Shown here in pieces: positions 8,761 through 18,638 of a stretch of 64,000 nucleotides of DNA (its first letter is position 1; every line of letters starts with the position of its first letter). Where the stretch lies: NCBI GenBank assembly GCA_031422315.1, contig JANOQN010000037.1, positions 5,166 through 69,165 on the forward strand, in the 5' to 3' direction. The position numbers and the translations under genes were made by a program. The notes under the pieces are model-generated. The model saw only the letters and a program-made list of their open reading frames with translations, was not told where the DNA came from and did no database searches. The stretch comes from JANNYA01 sp031422315 (GTDB lineage Bacteria; Pseudomonadota; Gammaproteobacteria; Xanthomonadales; SZUA-5).

Positions 8761-9975
8761 ATGAAAAAAATCGCGTTGGCCGCTCTTTTGGCGGCTCTGC
8801 CAACCAGCTCGCTATTTGCAACGGCTGCTAATCACTACGGAATCCGATATGACAACACGGAAAGTGCGCCCGGAATTTCGCGCGCCGGCAGTTATTTAGC
8901 TTTCGCCGCCTCGCTTAACAGCAAAACGCTAAGCACAACTATTCACCGACTTGATGCTGCCTTTATCAAAGTCTATTTTGACCACGTCAATTTGCCCGCT
9001 GGCTGGCAGCTCGAAGTGCGTAGCACGGATGGAAAAGAGCGCTATGTTTACGGATCGGTCAAGCAGGCGAATGAATCACCTGCCGATTTTACTTTTGACC
9101 CGGCAATGGGGCAAAACGGCAAGAGCAGTTTTGCGGCTATGTCAATTTCTGGCGACAGCGCTACGGTGCAATTGATTCCACCCGCGTCGGCTGAATTAGA
9201 AAAAGCCCAGCCTCAAATTGAAATTTCCCACATTTTAGAAGGCTATCCGGACGCGGTGATCGAGCAGCTCAAAGGCAGCGACCTGCTAGCTACTGGTGGC
9301 GAAGGAATTCAATCAATCTGCAGTACCGACAACAAGCAGCGCCCCGCGTGTTATTCCGGCAATGCATTTACGCGCTCAAAAGCGGTCGCGCGCATGATTC
9401 TTGGCGGCGGCGGCAGTTGCACCGCGTGGCGTATTGGCTCAGGCGACAAAGTGATGAGCAACAACCACTGCGCGAGTAGCAACTCAGCCGTGACCGGCAG
9501 CGAAATTTGGTTTGACTACCAGCATTCCGCCTGTTCGGGCAGCACGACCAATGCGGTCAAAAAAGTCAGCGGCCGCGCCATGTTGAAAACCTCAGCGGCG
9601 CTAGATTATGTGCTTTTTACTGTCAACAATGCCTCCACAATCAGCGACTACGGTTTTCTGAGCATCGATCCCCGCATGCCAGTCAATGCAGAGCAAATCT
9701 ACATTCCGCAGCACCCGGGTGGACGGCTCAAAGAATTGGCAATTAATTCAACCAGCGATACCGGCGGCAAGTGCAAAGTGTTTAACAGCCAAGTCGGCAA
9801 TGACTTTACCTATCACTGCGACACCGAACCCGGCAGCTCCGGCTCGCCGGTACTCGCATCAAATTCCAACAAAGTCATCGGGCTGCATCATCTTGGCGGC
9901 TGTCCGAATAGTGCGGTGCGCATCTCAAGGGTTTGGCAGGAAATTGGTAGCTTCTTTAACAATCAAGCGCCCTAA
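8761..9975 (+). CDS. Secreted trypsin-like serine protease (lysyl endopeptidase type)
   Basis: The ATG at 8761 is chosen because it opens a normal Sec signal peptide (MKKIALAALLAALPTSSLFA). The in-frame extension back to a TTG at 8641 codes for nothing signal-like. The 404-residue precursor has a propeptide of about 190 residues, then a chymotrypsin-fold domain. Its triad is His236 in SNNHC, Asp282 in LDYVLF and Ser360 in EPGSSGSPV. Paired cysteines and the order of motifs resemble Achromobacter-type lysyl endopeptidases. The product is probably an extracellular nutrient-scavenging protease exported by a type II system. It is convergent with the PstS-OmpA gene. Confidence 0.88.
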   Translation: MKKIALAALLAALPTSSLFATAANHYGIRYDNTESAPGISRAGSYLAFAASLNSKTLSTTIHRLDAAFIKVYFDHVNLPAGWQLEVRSTDGKERYVYGSVKQANESPADFTFDPAMGQNGKSSFAAMSISGDSATVQLIPPASAELEKAQPQIEISHILEGYPDAVIEQLKGSDLLATGGEGIQSICSTDNKQRPACYSGNAFTRSKAVARMILGGGGSCTAWRIGSGDKVMSNNHCASSNSAVTGSEIWFDYQHSACSGSTTNAVKKVSGRAMLKTSAALDYVLFTVNNASTISDYGFLSIDPRMPVNAEQIYIPQHPGGRLKELAINSTSDTGGKCKVFNSQVGNDFTYHCDTEPGSSGSPVLASNSNKVIGLHHLGGCPNSAVRISRVWQEIGSFFNNQAP

Positions 9976-9993
9976 CTCGGCATTGCAAAGCAC

Positions 9994-10018
9994 GCAAGCG
10001 CTTGCTGTGAGCGCTTGC
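9994..10018. terminator. Hairpin between convergent genes
   Basis: GCAAGCGC and GCGCTTGC form an 8-bp stem around a 9-base loop, 19 bp after the protease stop codon and before the end of the convergent PstS-OmpA gene. There is no T-tract, so a bidirectional terminator role is only likely from position. Confidence 0.4.
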
Positions 10019-10042
10019 ATTGACGCCTGCGCGGTTGAAAGA

Positions 10043-11416
10043 TCAATTCGCCATCGCACTCGGTGCAGGCGCGCCAGAACCGGTTTGCACAGGCGCTGCC
10101 GGTGGAATCCACCAGGTTTCCACCCGTCGATTTTGCAATCGGCCCAGCGCTTCATCATTGCCTGCTACCGGCAGCGCTCGACCAAAGCCGCGCACCATTT
10201 GCACCGATACGCGGCTGCGCGCAAGCTCCGATGCCACTAAATCAGCCCAGCTTTCTGAAAGCGTCAGTTCGGTGTAAGCATTTTTGAAGCTGGCGTCAGT
10301 GAAACCTGCTAAACGGAGCGTGCCGCCTTTGTTCGCTGGGTCATTAACGAACTGGGAAAGCCTTGCGACGTCGGCCATTGCGCGGTTGTCGAGAATTGCG
10401 TTGCTGTCATTAAAGCGAAAGTTGACGTTCAAGCGTTTCGCCCCGCGCACCATGTCTTGATATTCTGCGGGCGCTTCGGTTTGCGGCGCGCTCACAACCG
10501 GGCGCACGGCAAGATCGACAAAGCCGTGTTGCGCCACCATGGCTTGGCCTCTTCGGCTTAAAACATACAGCAAAAAATTCTCTGCCAGCGGATTTTTTTG
10601 CCGCGCATCGTATAAATACAGACGGCGCGCGAGCGGGTAATCTTCGGTAGCAACGCTAGCGACCGATGCCTGAATTGGCGCGCTTGCACCGACGTCAATC
10701 GCCAATAGCTTAGATTTTTGCGCTGCCGCTAAGCTCATAAATCCGATTGCGCCTGGGGTGCGAGCGACTGCAGTGACGACATCAGCATTGGCTTCAAAAA
10801 CCGCCGTGTTGGCTGACAATTTTTGCGCGCCTAGCACCAGCATGCGAAAGGTTTCAAACGTGCCTGAGCGCTGATCACGACCGAATAGTTTAATGGGTAA
10901 GTTCGGCCCGCCAAAGACGGACCAATTCGTAATTTCGCCCGAGAATACTTGCTTGAGCTGGCTCACCGTCAAGGCCTTTACCGCAACGTTAGCGTGTACC
11001 GCCACCACTACGCCATCGAGCGCTACAATATGTTCGCGATCCTGGCTACCAATGCCAGCTGCGCCCTCAGCCAGCTTTTCTTCGGCAGAAACCGGGCGCG
11101 ATGCCATTGCTACGTCACAGCGGCCGGCCAGCAAATCCGAAAAACCAGTGCTCGTGCCATGTGAGTGAATCTCTATTTCGATGCTTTTTCCGTCTTGCCG
11201 AGTTGCTTGCACCAACACTTCGTCGATCGCGACAGATTTTTGTTGAATAGCTTGCCAATTACTTTGGACCAACCAATCTTGTACGAGTGCAGGAACCAGT
11301 TTTGAGCCCATGGTGTTGGAGCCGTGTAGGCGCAGAGTTTGTGCCTTACCAGCTGCATACGAAGGAGGCGCTAGGATTAACGCAATAAAAAATGTGACTA
11401 GCGTGATTGCGCGCAT
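10043..11416 (-). CDS. PstS-like phosphate-binding protein fused to an OmpA C-terminal domain
   Basis: The 457-residue product has a signal peptide (cleavage near YAAG), a PBP-II phosphate-binding domain to about residue 310, and an OmpA-like peptidoglycan-binding domain at about 325-440. The binding domain has LHGSNTMGSKLVP, the HGTSTGFSDLL loop, ALDGVVVAVH and GRDQRSGTFETF. The OmpA part has VNFRFNDSN, LAGFTD, LSESWADLV and GFG. The fusion suggests a periplasmic phosphate sensor or binder tethered to peptidoglycan. pstCAB genes are not adjacent. The ATG at 11416 has GGAG 8-9 bases upstream. Confidence 0.85.
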   Translation of the reverse strand: MRAITLVTFFIALILAPPSYAAGKAQTLRLHGSNTMGSKLVPALVQDWLVQSNWQAIQQKSVAIDEVLVQATRQDGKSIEIEIHSHGTSTGFSDLLAGRCDVAMASRPVSAEEKLAEGAAGIGSQDREHIVALDGVVVAVHANVAVKALTVSQLKQVFSGEITNWSVFGGPNLPIKLFGRDQRSGTFETFRMLVLGAQKLSANTAVFEANADVVTAVARTPGAIGFMSLAAAQKSKLLAIDVGASAPIQASVASVATEDYPLARRLYLYDARQKNPLAENFLLYVLSRRGQAMVAQHGFVDLAVRPVVSAPQTEAPAEYQDMVRGAKRLNVNFRFNDSNAILDNRAMADVARLSQFVNDPANKGGTLRLAGFTDASFKNAYTELTLSESWADLVASELARSRVSVQMVRGFGRALPVAGNDEALGRLQNRRVETWWIPPAAPVQTGSGAPAPSAMAN

Positions 11417-11702
11417 GTGTCCGCTCCGGAGGTTAAGTATCTTCGGAGTATTTGCGTGAAAAGTTACATACTTGTGTCAATTGTTTAATTTTTGCTTGGT
11501 TGATCGGGGTTGGTTAATTTAGACGAGCCGAGCTGCTGATCTTCGATCTGAAGCCCCACGAACGCCCGCAACCGCCGCGCTGAATCCTAGCGTGACGACG
11601 TTTTCTTCAGACTTGCAAAAGCTGCTGGGCAGGCTACATATGGCATAGTCATCAAGATGACCATCATTAAAAATTCGGCTGACAAACTTTAGGAGAAGAC
11701 TT

Positions 11703-12740
11703 ATGTCAATGGCTCGCAAAATAGGCACCTTCATTTGCATTCCCTTTTTAGTATCTTTATCGGCGGCTGCTGCAGAAGCCAACAAGGCAATTATCGACGA
11801 TCCTGCCTATTCCCAGCCGCAGCGCCTGGTCGAGATTGAGCCTGGACGAAAACTCAATCTATATTGCTTGGGGGAAGGCGCACCAACCGTCATATTCGAT
11901 TCTGGACTTACCGATGAGACGGCTGTTTGGGGCTTAGTTCAACCGATAATCGGCAAACGGACACGCGCTTGCACCTACGATCGCGCTGGCTCTGGCTTTA
12001 GTGATCCAGGCACGCGCGCTGGGTCAAGCGCACACATAGTCGATGACCTACATCGGCTATTAGTCGCAGCGTCCGTCAAGCCACCTTACATTTTGGTTGG
12101 GCACTCGTATGGCGGCATGAATGTGCGGCTTTATGCAAATTATTATCCGACTGAGGTAATCGGTATGGTGTTAGTTGACCCGGCACATGAGGGTTGGCGA
12201 GAACACGTGTGGCATCTGGACCCAAGTCAAGAAAATCGCGCGGTGTTTTTTGATAACGAGCCCGACTTTCAAGCGCAACGTGCCTGCGTAAACGCTGCAA
12301 TCAGTGGGTTCATAGCGGGCTCAGAGCTACACAATAGCTGCGTTCCAGAGCCAAACCTACGCTTTGGTGACGCCATCAACACCGCTCATTTGAAAATCCA
12401 TTTAACGCCAAGCTATCAGCAGGCGAATCTTACCGAGCTAGAAAACTTCCAGAACGCAAGCGCTACACAACTAAGTGATTCTCGGCGATGGTACGGCGAT
12501 ATGCCACTGATCGTGCTCGCTGCTGGCATAAGACCCGGGCCCCGCGCTGATCAAACTCAAGCGCACCGAGATGCGCTAAATAGAGTGTGGATCGTACTTT
12601 ACGATCAACTTGCGGCGCTATCCACGCGCGGCATTAATCGGGTCGTGCCTGACACCGATCACTTTGTTCCACTGAATCAGCCAGACGCCATTATCACGGC
12701 AATTTCTGAGGTTATGGACCGTGTGGCAAAAGCCAAATGA
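11703..12740 (+). CDS. Secreted alpha/beta-fold hydrolase
   Basis: The 345-residue protein has a signal peptide ending near AAAAEA. The alpha/beta hydrolase core shows the oxyanion region IFDSGLTDET, TYDRAGSGFS, the nucleophile elbow GHSYGG (Ser135), LVDPAHEGW, and a C-terminal histidine in DTDHFVP. AGGAG 8 bases before the first ATG supports this start. Relatives are annotated as esterases or peptidase-like hydrolases; no substrate can be assigned. It is convergent with the metzincin gene. Confidence 0.85.
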   Translation: MSMARKIGTFICIPFLVSLSAAAAEANKAIIDDPAYSQPQRLVEIEPGRKLNLYCLGEGAPTVIFDSGLTDETAVWGLVQPIIGKRTRACTYDRAGSGFSDPGTRAGSSAHIVDDLHRLLVAASVKPPYILVGHSYGGMNVRLYANYYPTEVIGMVLVDPAHEGWREHVWHLDPSQENRAVFFDNEPDFQAQRACVNAAISGFIAGSELHNSCVPEPNLRFGDAINTAHLKIHLTPSYQQANLTELENFQNASATQLSDSRRWYGDMPLIVLAAGIRPGPRADQTQAHRDALNRVWIVLYDQLAALSTRGINRVVPDTDHFVPLNQPDAIITAISEVMDRVAKAK

Positions 12741-12787
12741 GTGAGTATTGACATTCGCGATGGCCGTGCACGCAGAGCACGATGCCG

Positions 12788-12804
12788 CAACCCCGTTGGG
12801 GTTG
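12788..12804. terminator. Small hairpin between convergent genes
   Basis: CAACCCC-GTT-GGGGTTG forms a 7-bp GC-rich stem midway between the hydrolase stop (12740) and the stop of the convergent protease gene (12832). There is no T-run, so its role as a shared terminator is inferred from position. Confidence 0.35.
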
Positions 12805-12831
12805 AAATGGGCGTTGGTGTCAGCGCCTTGC

Positions 12832-14076
12832 TCACTCAAAAGAAGAGCTGAAAATCAAGTTTGCGACACCGCGAAACTGCGCAATGCTGGGGGCTGTGAT
12901 AGCGCCAACCCGAGCGTTATCGCGAGCATTCGCAATACCCGTTGGGTTACCCATGAACGATACATTGGGATTCGAAAAATAAGGGCGTCGCGGCCCACTT
13001 TGGGTGTTCATGACGGTTCGGAAAACGCCGTCAACCAAGTGGCCGACGCCATAGTTAAAGGCTGAGTTTGTATCGCCAAAATTGTGCAGCATGCTCATAT
13101 TGTGCCCATGCTCGTGCGCATAGCTCAAATTGCCAACCGCACAGCTGCGCGTAGTGACTTGAAAAGCAAAAGCATCGCCTCCGGGCGGCGCGCCCAAAAC
13201 GTAACCAAGCCCGCAGACACCGGTCAGCTCGGCGAGCATGCCAACCATATCCGCACCTACGTCATTGCGCCAGTTCGCCACGCCAGGGTCGCTTTGTAGC
13301 CAAGTAAGGTCAATATTTGAATCGCCATTTTCTGCACGCGTGGTAAAGCGCACGCCAGCGAGGCGAAAGCGCGCCGTCATTTGGCTATTCGAAAACACCA
13401 GATTCGCCGAATCCACAGCCTGCTGCGCAAACGTCATCGCGGCAGCTTGGCCGCCCAACTGCGTGACGCTGCCGGGCGCCACGACGATAAGCACGGCTAT
13501 CTCGACACTGCCTTGGTTCTGTGCGCTTGCAATTGGTGCGCGCGGTTCATTGCCTGGTTCATTGAGAAGCATTTCCCGGCTTGATTCATCTGATGCAGCT
13601 GAATCTAGGTGCGCGGGCGATAAGTCGACAGTTTCGTTAGGCGCAGCAATCGCGCTGCAGTCTGGAAAACGATCAGTGTCGATTCGCATCAGTACGTTGC
13701 CGCCTTGGGTCGGAGTAATTTCAAAAATGCCGCTTGCAACACTGATGTAGCCCGCAAGATGCTTGCCATCGTAAGTCAGGGTGATTTGCTCGCTGGCATT
13801 GCCTTCAATGATGCCTTGCCAGCTGATGCGACCGTCTTGTGCTTGTGCTTGCGTGCGACTAGCAACGATTTCGCGATCAAAAAGTGGTATCCGCAGCGCA
13901 TTGGCGTCCAAGCGTATCGCCGCAGCGTTAACGTCAATGTAGCGCGCCTCAACCGCCGCAGGCGAGGGCGCTGGCACTGAGTTGCGCAGTTCGCCAGCCA
14001 GCGTAAATGCAGGTATTTCGGGATGCGCATGGGTGGTGATGGCAACGCTGATGAAAAAAGCGGTAAATCTCAACAT
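12832..14076 (-). CDS. Secreted metzincin-type zinc metalloprotease (reprolysin-like)
   Basis: The start at 14076 is preferred over 14094 because GGAGG lies 4 bases before it and it opens directly on a signal peptide (MLRFTAFFISVAITTHA). The 414-residue precursor has a propeptide of about 180 residues and a catalytic domain. Its zinc motif is AHEHGHNMSMLHN, the HExxHxxxxxH consensus of metzincins, and a downstream VMNTQ Met-turn is plausible. The last residues, NLIFSSSFE, match the aromatic-GFE-like tail also seen in two other secreted proteins of this window. It is divergent from recQ. Confidence 0.87.
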   Translation of the reverse strand: MLRFTAFFISVAITTHAHPEIPAFTLAGELRNSVPAPSPAAVEARYIDVNAAAIRLDANALRIPLFDREIVASRTQAQAQDGRISWQGIIEGNASEQITLTYDGKHLAGYISVASGIFEITPTQGGNVLMRIDTDRFPDCSAIAAPNETVDLSPAHLDSAASDESSREMLLNEPGNEPRAPIASAQNQGSVEIAVLIVVAPGSVTQLGGQAAAMTFAQQAVDSANLVFSNSQMTARFRLAGVRFTTRAENGDSNIDLTWLQSDPGVANWRNDVGADMVGMLAELTGVCGLGYVLGAPPGGDAFAFQVTTRSCAVGNLSYAHEHGHNMSMLHNFGDTNSAFNYGVGHLVDGVFRTVMNTQSGPRRPYFSNPNVSFMGNPTGIANARDNARVGAITAPSIAQFRGVANLIFSSSFE

Positions 14077-14275
14077 CAATCCTCCGAACGGCATGACTGT
14101 GATTCAATAGTCTAAGCCGACTAAGCTACGTTTTTATAAATCCTAGCGAGTCAGCAACTTGGCGAACATCGCTTGAGTTGCTGATCGGCGGGGATTTTAA
14201 ATGCGCTATTGCATAAACAGCCACACTTCTTCAGGTTAAACTCGCGCAATCAATGCGCCTTGGTGAGCCGAATAT

Positions 14276-16090
14276 TTGTCCACAGTAATTTTGAATCGCG
14301 CACAAGAAGTGCTGGCGCGAGTGTTTGGCTATGAGGATTTTCGCGGTGAGCAGGCCGCTATTGTCGAGCACGTCACCAGTGGCGGTCATGCGCTGGTGTT
14401 GATGCCAACTGGCGGCGGAAAAAGCCTGTGCTATCAGATTCCTGCGCTGCTCAGGCGAGGCTTGACCATCGTTATTTCTCCACTTATTGCATTGATGCAA
14501 AACCAAGTGGCGCAGCTGCAAGGCTTTGGCGTGGCAGCAGCGGCGCTCAATTCAAGCGTTGATACCGAAAGCTCGCGCGAGGTCTACTTTCGAATTCGCC
14601 AGGGTACGCTGAAGCTCTTGTATGTCTCGCCTGAGCGCTTGCTGATGGATGGCATGGTGAGCTTCCTTATCGATGTGGGCGTTAGCTTAATCGCCATTGA
14701 TGAGGCGCACTGCGTATCGCAATGGGGGCATGACTTTCGCCCGGAATATCAAAAGCTGAGCGTGCTGGCAGAGCTTTTCCCAGATACGCCCAGGCTTGCG
14801 CTGACTGCCACCGCCGATGAGCGCACCCGCGCTGAAATTGCGCAGGTGCTGGGCCTTATTGATGCACCGCTATTTGTATCGAGCTTTGATCGGCCGAATT
14901 TGCGCTTGAGTGTGGTCGAAAAGATTGACCCAACGCGCCAATTGCTGCGATTTTTAAGCGCGCATCCAGGTGAAAGCGGTATTGTCTATGCGCTATCTCG
15001 AAAGCGCGTCGACGAACTAACCGCCAAGCTCAATGAAGCCGGTGTGCGTGCGCTGGCCTATCACGCTGGGCTTGACAGCCAGCAGCGCAGTCAAAATCAA
15101 GCGCAGTTTTTATCCGATGAAAAAATCGTTATGGTCGCGACGATTGCTTTTGGTATGGGCATCGATAAGCCCGACGTGCGCTTCGTGGCGCATGTGGATT
15201 TGCCCAAAAGTATGGAAGGTTACTACCAAGAAATAGGAAGGGCCGGGCGCGATGGCGGTCCAGCTTACGCGTGGATGTGCTACGGGCTGGCCGATTTAGT
15301 GCAGCTCAAGCGATTTATTGAGGAATCTAGCGCACCCGAAGCGCGCAAACGCTACGAGCGTTCGCAGTTGGACGCGCTACTCGCCTATGCCGAAAGCACA
15401 GGCTGTAGGCGCGTGCCGCTTTTGCAGCATTTTGGTCAACCTTTCACTGCGCCGTGCGGCAATTGCGATCGCTGTTTGCACCCGGTGCAGCAAGTCGATG
15501 CGACTGAATCAGCGCGGCAAATGCTGTCCGCGATTCACCGCACCGGCCAAAAATTCGGCGCAATTTATGTGATTGCCGTGCTGCGCGGCGCGCAAACCGA
15601 ACAGGTCGAGCGCTTCAATCATCAGCAGCTCAGCGTGTTTGGCCTAGGAAAAAACTGGTCTGAGGATCGCTGGCGCGCGCTGGTGCGCCAGCTGATTGCC
15701 AGAGGCATGGTCGAGATTGATCACGAGGGTTTTGGCGCACTTAAACTCACCGAGCGCTGCCGCCCACTGCTTAGAGGTGAGCAGACCTTTCAAATGGCTA
15801 AGGAAGTTGAAGCTGAGGCGCCCGTGCGCGGCAAGAAAAAGCGCGCCGAACCCGGCAATAGCGCCATCAAAAGCGATCCACTGATGGAAGCGCTGCGGGT
15901 TTGGCGTAAAGAAACCGCCACCGAGCAAAAAGTACCGCCGTTTGTGGTATTTCACGATGGCACGCTGCTCGCCATAGTCGCAGCGCGCCCGAAAACGCTG
16001 AGCGCGCTGGCTAAAATCTCGGGGCTCGGCGAGAAGAAGCTGGAACGTTATGGTGATGCTGTTTTGCGGATTGTGAAAGCTGGGGGTTAA
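14276..16090 (+). CDS. recQ: ATP-dependent DNA helicase RecQ
   Basis: RecQ unwinds DNA 3'-to-5' in recombination and fork repair. The 604-residue protein has Walker A PTGGGKSLCYQ, the DEAH box IDEAHCVSQWGHDFRPEY, helicase motifs through GRAGRDGGPA, the zinc-binding CGNCDRC in the RQC region, and a C-terminal HRDC domain (PPFVVFHDGTL to LERYGDAVL). A stop codon lies just upstream (14264), so the TTG at 14276 is the best start, with GGTGAG a few bases before it. All motifs appear intact. Confidence 0.97.
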   Translation: MSTVILNRAQEVLARVFGYEDFRGEQAAIVEHVTSGGHALVLMPTGGGKSLCYQIPALLRRGLTIVISPLIALMQNQVAQLQGFGVAAAALNSSVDTESSREVYFRIRQGTLKLLYVSPERLLMDGMVSFLIDVGVSLIAIDEAHCVSQWGHDFRPEYQKLSVLAELFPDTPRLALTATADERTRAEIAQVLGLIDAPLFVSSFDRPNLRLSVVEKIDPTRQLLRFLSAHPGESGIVYALSRKRVDELTAKLNEAGVRALAYHAGLDSQQRSQNQAQFLSDEKIVMVATIAFGMGIDKPDVRFVAHVDLPKSMEGYYQEIGRAGRDGGPAYAWMCYGLADLVQLKRFIEESSAPEARKRYERSQLDALLAYAESTGCRRVPLLQHFGQPFTAPCGNCDRCLHPVQQVDATESARQMLSAIHRTGQKFGAIYVIAVLRGAQTEQVERFNHQQLSVFGLGKNWSEDRWRALVRQLIARGMVEIDHEGFGALKLTERCRPLLRGEQTFQMAKEVEAEAPVRGKKKRAEPGNSAIKSDPLMEALRVWRKETATEQKVPPFVVFHDGTLLAIVAARPKTLSALAKISGLGEKKLERYGDAVLRIVKAGG

Positions 16091-16105
16091 CAAGCGAAGT
16101 AAAGT

Positions 16106-18193
16106 CTAGACGTTCAAACTCAACAAATCCCAGCGCCAGCACAGCACCGCAAACAGCAAAAACGCCGCCACGCTCAAAGCATAGCCTAGCTTCGCCAGTA
16201 GTCGCCAGCGGCTGGTTAACACACGACCCAGCAGCAGCGCGCGAATTACCGCAAGCAGCGCCAGCCCGGGAAGCAAAATCATAAACATCCAAACCGCAGA
16301 GTTTGGATAGCTGTAAAGCGCATCTGGGCCGGACAAATCTGCGGCTGCCATGGCAAATGCAGCGATCATGGCGAATGCAACTAACGCGTTGAATAGACTC
16401 AAGACCTTCACGCCTAATAGCCCAGGCCTGCGATCTGAGCCTATGCCTGCGTAGGCACTAAACCAAGCGACAAGCGCTATGAACCCGCAAACGCCCAGCA
16501 CACCCAACAGCAATAGCGGGTGCGTCCAAGTGCTTAGCTTGGTTGAGGTTGAAATGCCGCTGCTGCTGGCAAACCCGGTGATTTCTATGCCGGTTTTTTC
16601 GGTGAATTGCACAACCGCGCCGGAATCATGGTGCTGATAGATCAAAGGTGCAACCGGCACAAAGACATCTGTTTTGCCGCCCGATTCAATCTGTAAGGAA
16701 CCGTTCGGCCACGGCTTGCCTGCTGCCTTGACCGACACGCCGGTCAAGCTGGTGACTAACCCATGAAATCCAAAAAATGCACGCCGATTGCTGAGGTAGC
16801 TTCCGAGCGGCGCTGTCCGCTGTGCATCGCTCAGCGCAATCGCAACTGGCGCGGATGCAATGGCTGCGGGCGCCAAATAGCTAACGATCTGCCGTACGAT
16901 TTGCTGCGCGGGTTCGCGGCCGTTGTCAGTGTTGATCGACACGAACACGCCGAGCGATAGCTCAGGAATCGTGATGAAGGCGGTGTGAAAGTTCAGCGTT
17001 GCACCGCCGTGCCCGTAGCCGCGAAATTTGCCAAAATCTTGTGTCAGAAAGCCGCTACAAATCGGCTGCACGCCTATTGCTGATGGGCTCGTGGATTTGT
17101 CAGCGGCGCCGTTGCGAAAGCACTGATTTTGCATAGCGCTCAACGTTTCTGGTTTAAGTATCGATACGCTCTGCAAACTGCCGCCGTTAAGCAGTGCGCG
17201 CGCGAATTGGCCCATATCGCTTGCGGTAGTTGAAAGCCCGCCCGCCGGAGCTACCTGAGCGATTTGCTCGATGGGTTGCTCAACAAAACCACCTGCCATA
17301 TAGCGCATGCCTTTACTCAATTCAGCCGCCAGCGCGCCGCTCATTTGGCGCGGATCGGTGGCTAATTCAATTGGTTCTTTGAAAGTAGATTGCTTCATCG
17401 CGAGCGGATCAAAAATATGCTCCGCCACATAGTCTTCAAACAGCTGGCCCGACACTTTTGCGACGATGCTGCCAAGCAGCGCCACGCTATAGTTGGAGTA
17501 CACCGCTTCTATACCCGGTTCACGCACGCGCCTGGGCCGATATTTAGCTAGGTAGCTATCCAATGTCAGCACTGGCGTCGGCGCTTTGACGAATAAATGC
17601 CCGAGCGCCAAGTCTTCAAAACCGGCGGTGTGCTGCAATAAATCCCGCACTTTAATGACGCCGGTAAAACCATCGCTTGGGATTTTCAGTTCAGGCGCTA
17701 GATAATCATTGGCCGGTTTGTCCAAATCAAGCTTGCCCTGTTCGACCAATTGCATGGCCGAAATATAGGTGAATAATTTTGAGAGCGAACCGACTCTAAA
17801 TAAGCTTTGCTGTGCGTCTACCGAATGCTTTGGCAGCGCGGTAATGCCATAGCCTTTGCTCATCAGTACCCGATCAGGCCGCACCACTGAAATACTCATG
17901 CCGGCCAAGTGATCTCGCTTTGATAATGCGTCTGCAAGTCCATCGACATAGGCTTCTAGCGTGCATTCCGTGCCTTCGCAAAGTGCAACTTGTGCAAATT
18001 GCGGATCGGCTAGCGGGACTACCGTTGCGCCCTGGGCACTGATGCTGGCGTGAAACAGCGCCGCAATGCCTGCAAAAAAGTGCAGCAACGGCTTTGGCCT
18101 GCATGGTTGCTTGTTTAAACGGGGCTTATTTAGACGCCCACTGCGCAGCAAATCGATCAAGCTGCTAATGCGGTCACGATTGCTCGATGCCAT
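16106..18193 (-). CDS. Beta-lactamase-fold serine hydrolase with four C-terminal membrane helices
   Basis: The 695-residue protein belongs to the class C beta-lactamase / S12 peptidase-like family. SxxK is S136-L-S-K139, YxN is Y232-S-N234, and the third box is HGG within GYGHGGATL. An N-terminal hydrophobic segment near 38-52 directs export. About four transmembrane helices follow after residue 545. Such proteins are D-amino peptidases, esterases or cell-wall hydrolases; this one acts on the periplasmic side. AAGGA precedes the ATG at 18193. It lies 40 bp downstream of the VapC-like gene. Confidence 0.88.
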   Translation of the reverse strand: MASSNRDRISSLIDLLRSGRLNKPRLNKQPCRPKPLLHFFAGIAALFHASISAQGATVVPLADPQFAQVALCEGTECTLEAYVDGLADALSKRDHLAGMSISVVRPDRVLMSKGYGITALPKHSVDAQQSLFRVGSLSKLFTYISAMQLVEQGKLDLDKPANDYLAPELKIPSDGFTGVIKVRDLLQHTAGFEDLALGHLFVKAPTPVLTLDSYLAKYRPRRVREPGIEAVYSNYSVALLGSIVAKVSGQLFEDYVAEHIFDPLAMKQSTFKEPIELATDPRQMSGALAAELSKGMRYMAGGFVEQPIEQIAQVAPAGGLSTTASDMGQFARALLNGGSLQSVSILKPETLSAMQNQCFRNGAADKSTSPSAIGVQPICSGFLTQDFGKFRGYGHGGATLNFHTAFITIPELSLGVFVSINTDNGREPAQQIVRQIVSYLAPAAIASAPVAIALSDAQRTAPLGSYLSNRRAFFGFHGLVTSLTGVSVKAAGKPWPNGSLQIESGGKTDVFVPVAPLIYQHHDSGAVVQFTEKTGIEITGFASSSGISTSTKLSTWTHPLLLLGVLGVCGFIALVAWFSAYAGIGSDRRPGLLGVKVLSLFNALVAFAMIAAFAMAAADLSGPDALYSYPNSAVWMFMILLPGLALLAVIRALLLGRVLTSRWRLLAKLGYALSVAAFLLFAVLCWRWDLLSLNV

Positions 18194-18233
18194 GGTTTAT
18201 TCCTTAGAATGGGTTGCATCAACTTTGTAAACT

Positions 18234-18638
18234 TCAGCCGGCCACAATCAGTTGAATTTGCGGCTGATAAAGCGTGAAGTTTTTATCGGCTGAAATGACG
18301 GGGATATTTTCGCTAAGTGCTGTTGCCAGCAATAATCGGTCAAATGGATCCCGATGTTGTGGCAGCAAAGGAATGTCTGCGTACGTCGCTATATGCGTGG
18401 TTTTAAGATCAAGCAAAGTGAAGCCATCTCGGCTAACAATCTCACTCAGTGCAGAAATCGGCATCTCAAACTCAGGTAGTTTGCCAATCTTTTGTTTGAC
18501 AGTAATTTCAAAGAGCGTGATTGCGCTAACAAAAATTACATTGCGCGCGTCGTTAATTAACTCATAAATGCCTGGGTTTAACTTATTGCTTGTAAGCTGA
18601 TACCAAATCAATATTTGGGTATCGATTAGGTAGTTCAC
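18234..18638 (-). CDS. PIN-domain toxin of a type II toxin-antitoxin pair (VapC-like)
   Basis: The 134-residue PIN-domain protein has the acidic residues expected for an Mg2+-dependent ribonuclease: Asp6 in YLIDTQILIW, a Glu in LFEITVKQKIGKL, Asp in HRDPFDRLL and ISADKNF. This is the Sll0205-like PIN subgroup. It starts at a GTG whose G is the last base of the antitoxin TAG stop, the tight coupling typical of toxin-antitoxin operons. Its RNA target is unknown. Confidence 0.88.
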   Translation of the reverse strand: MNYLIDTQILIWYQLTSNKLNPGIYELINDARNVIFVSAITLFEITVKQKIGKLPEFEMPISALSEIVSRDGFTLLDLKTTHIATYADIPLLPQHRDPFDRLLLATALSENIPVISADKNFTLYQPQIQLIVAG

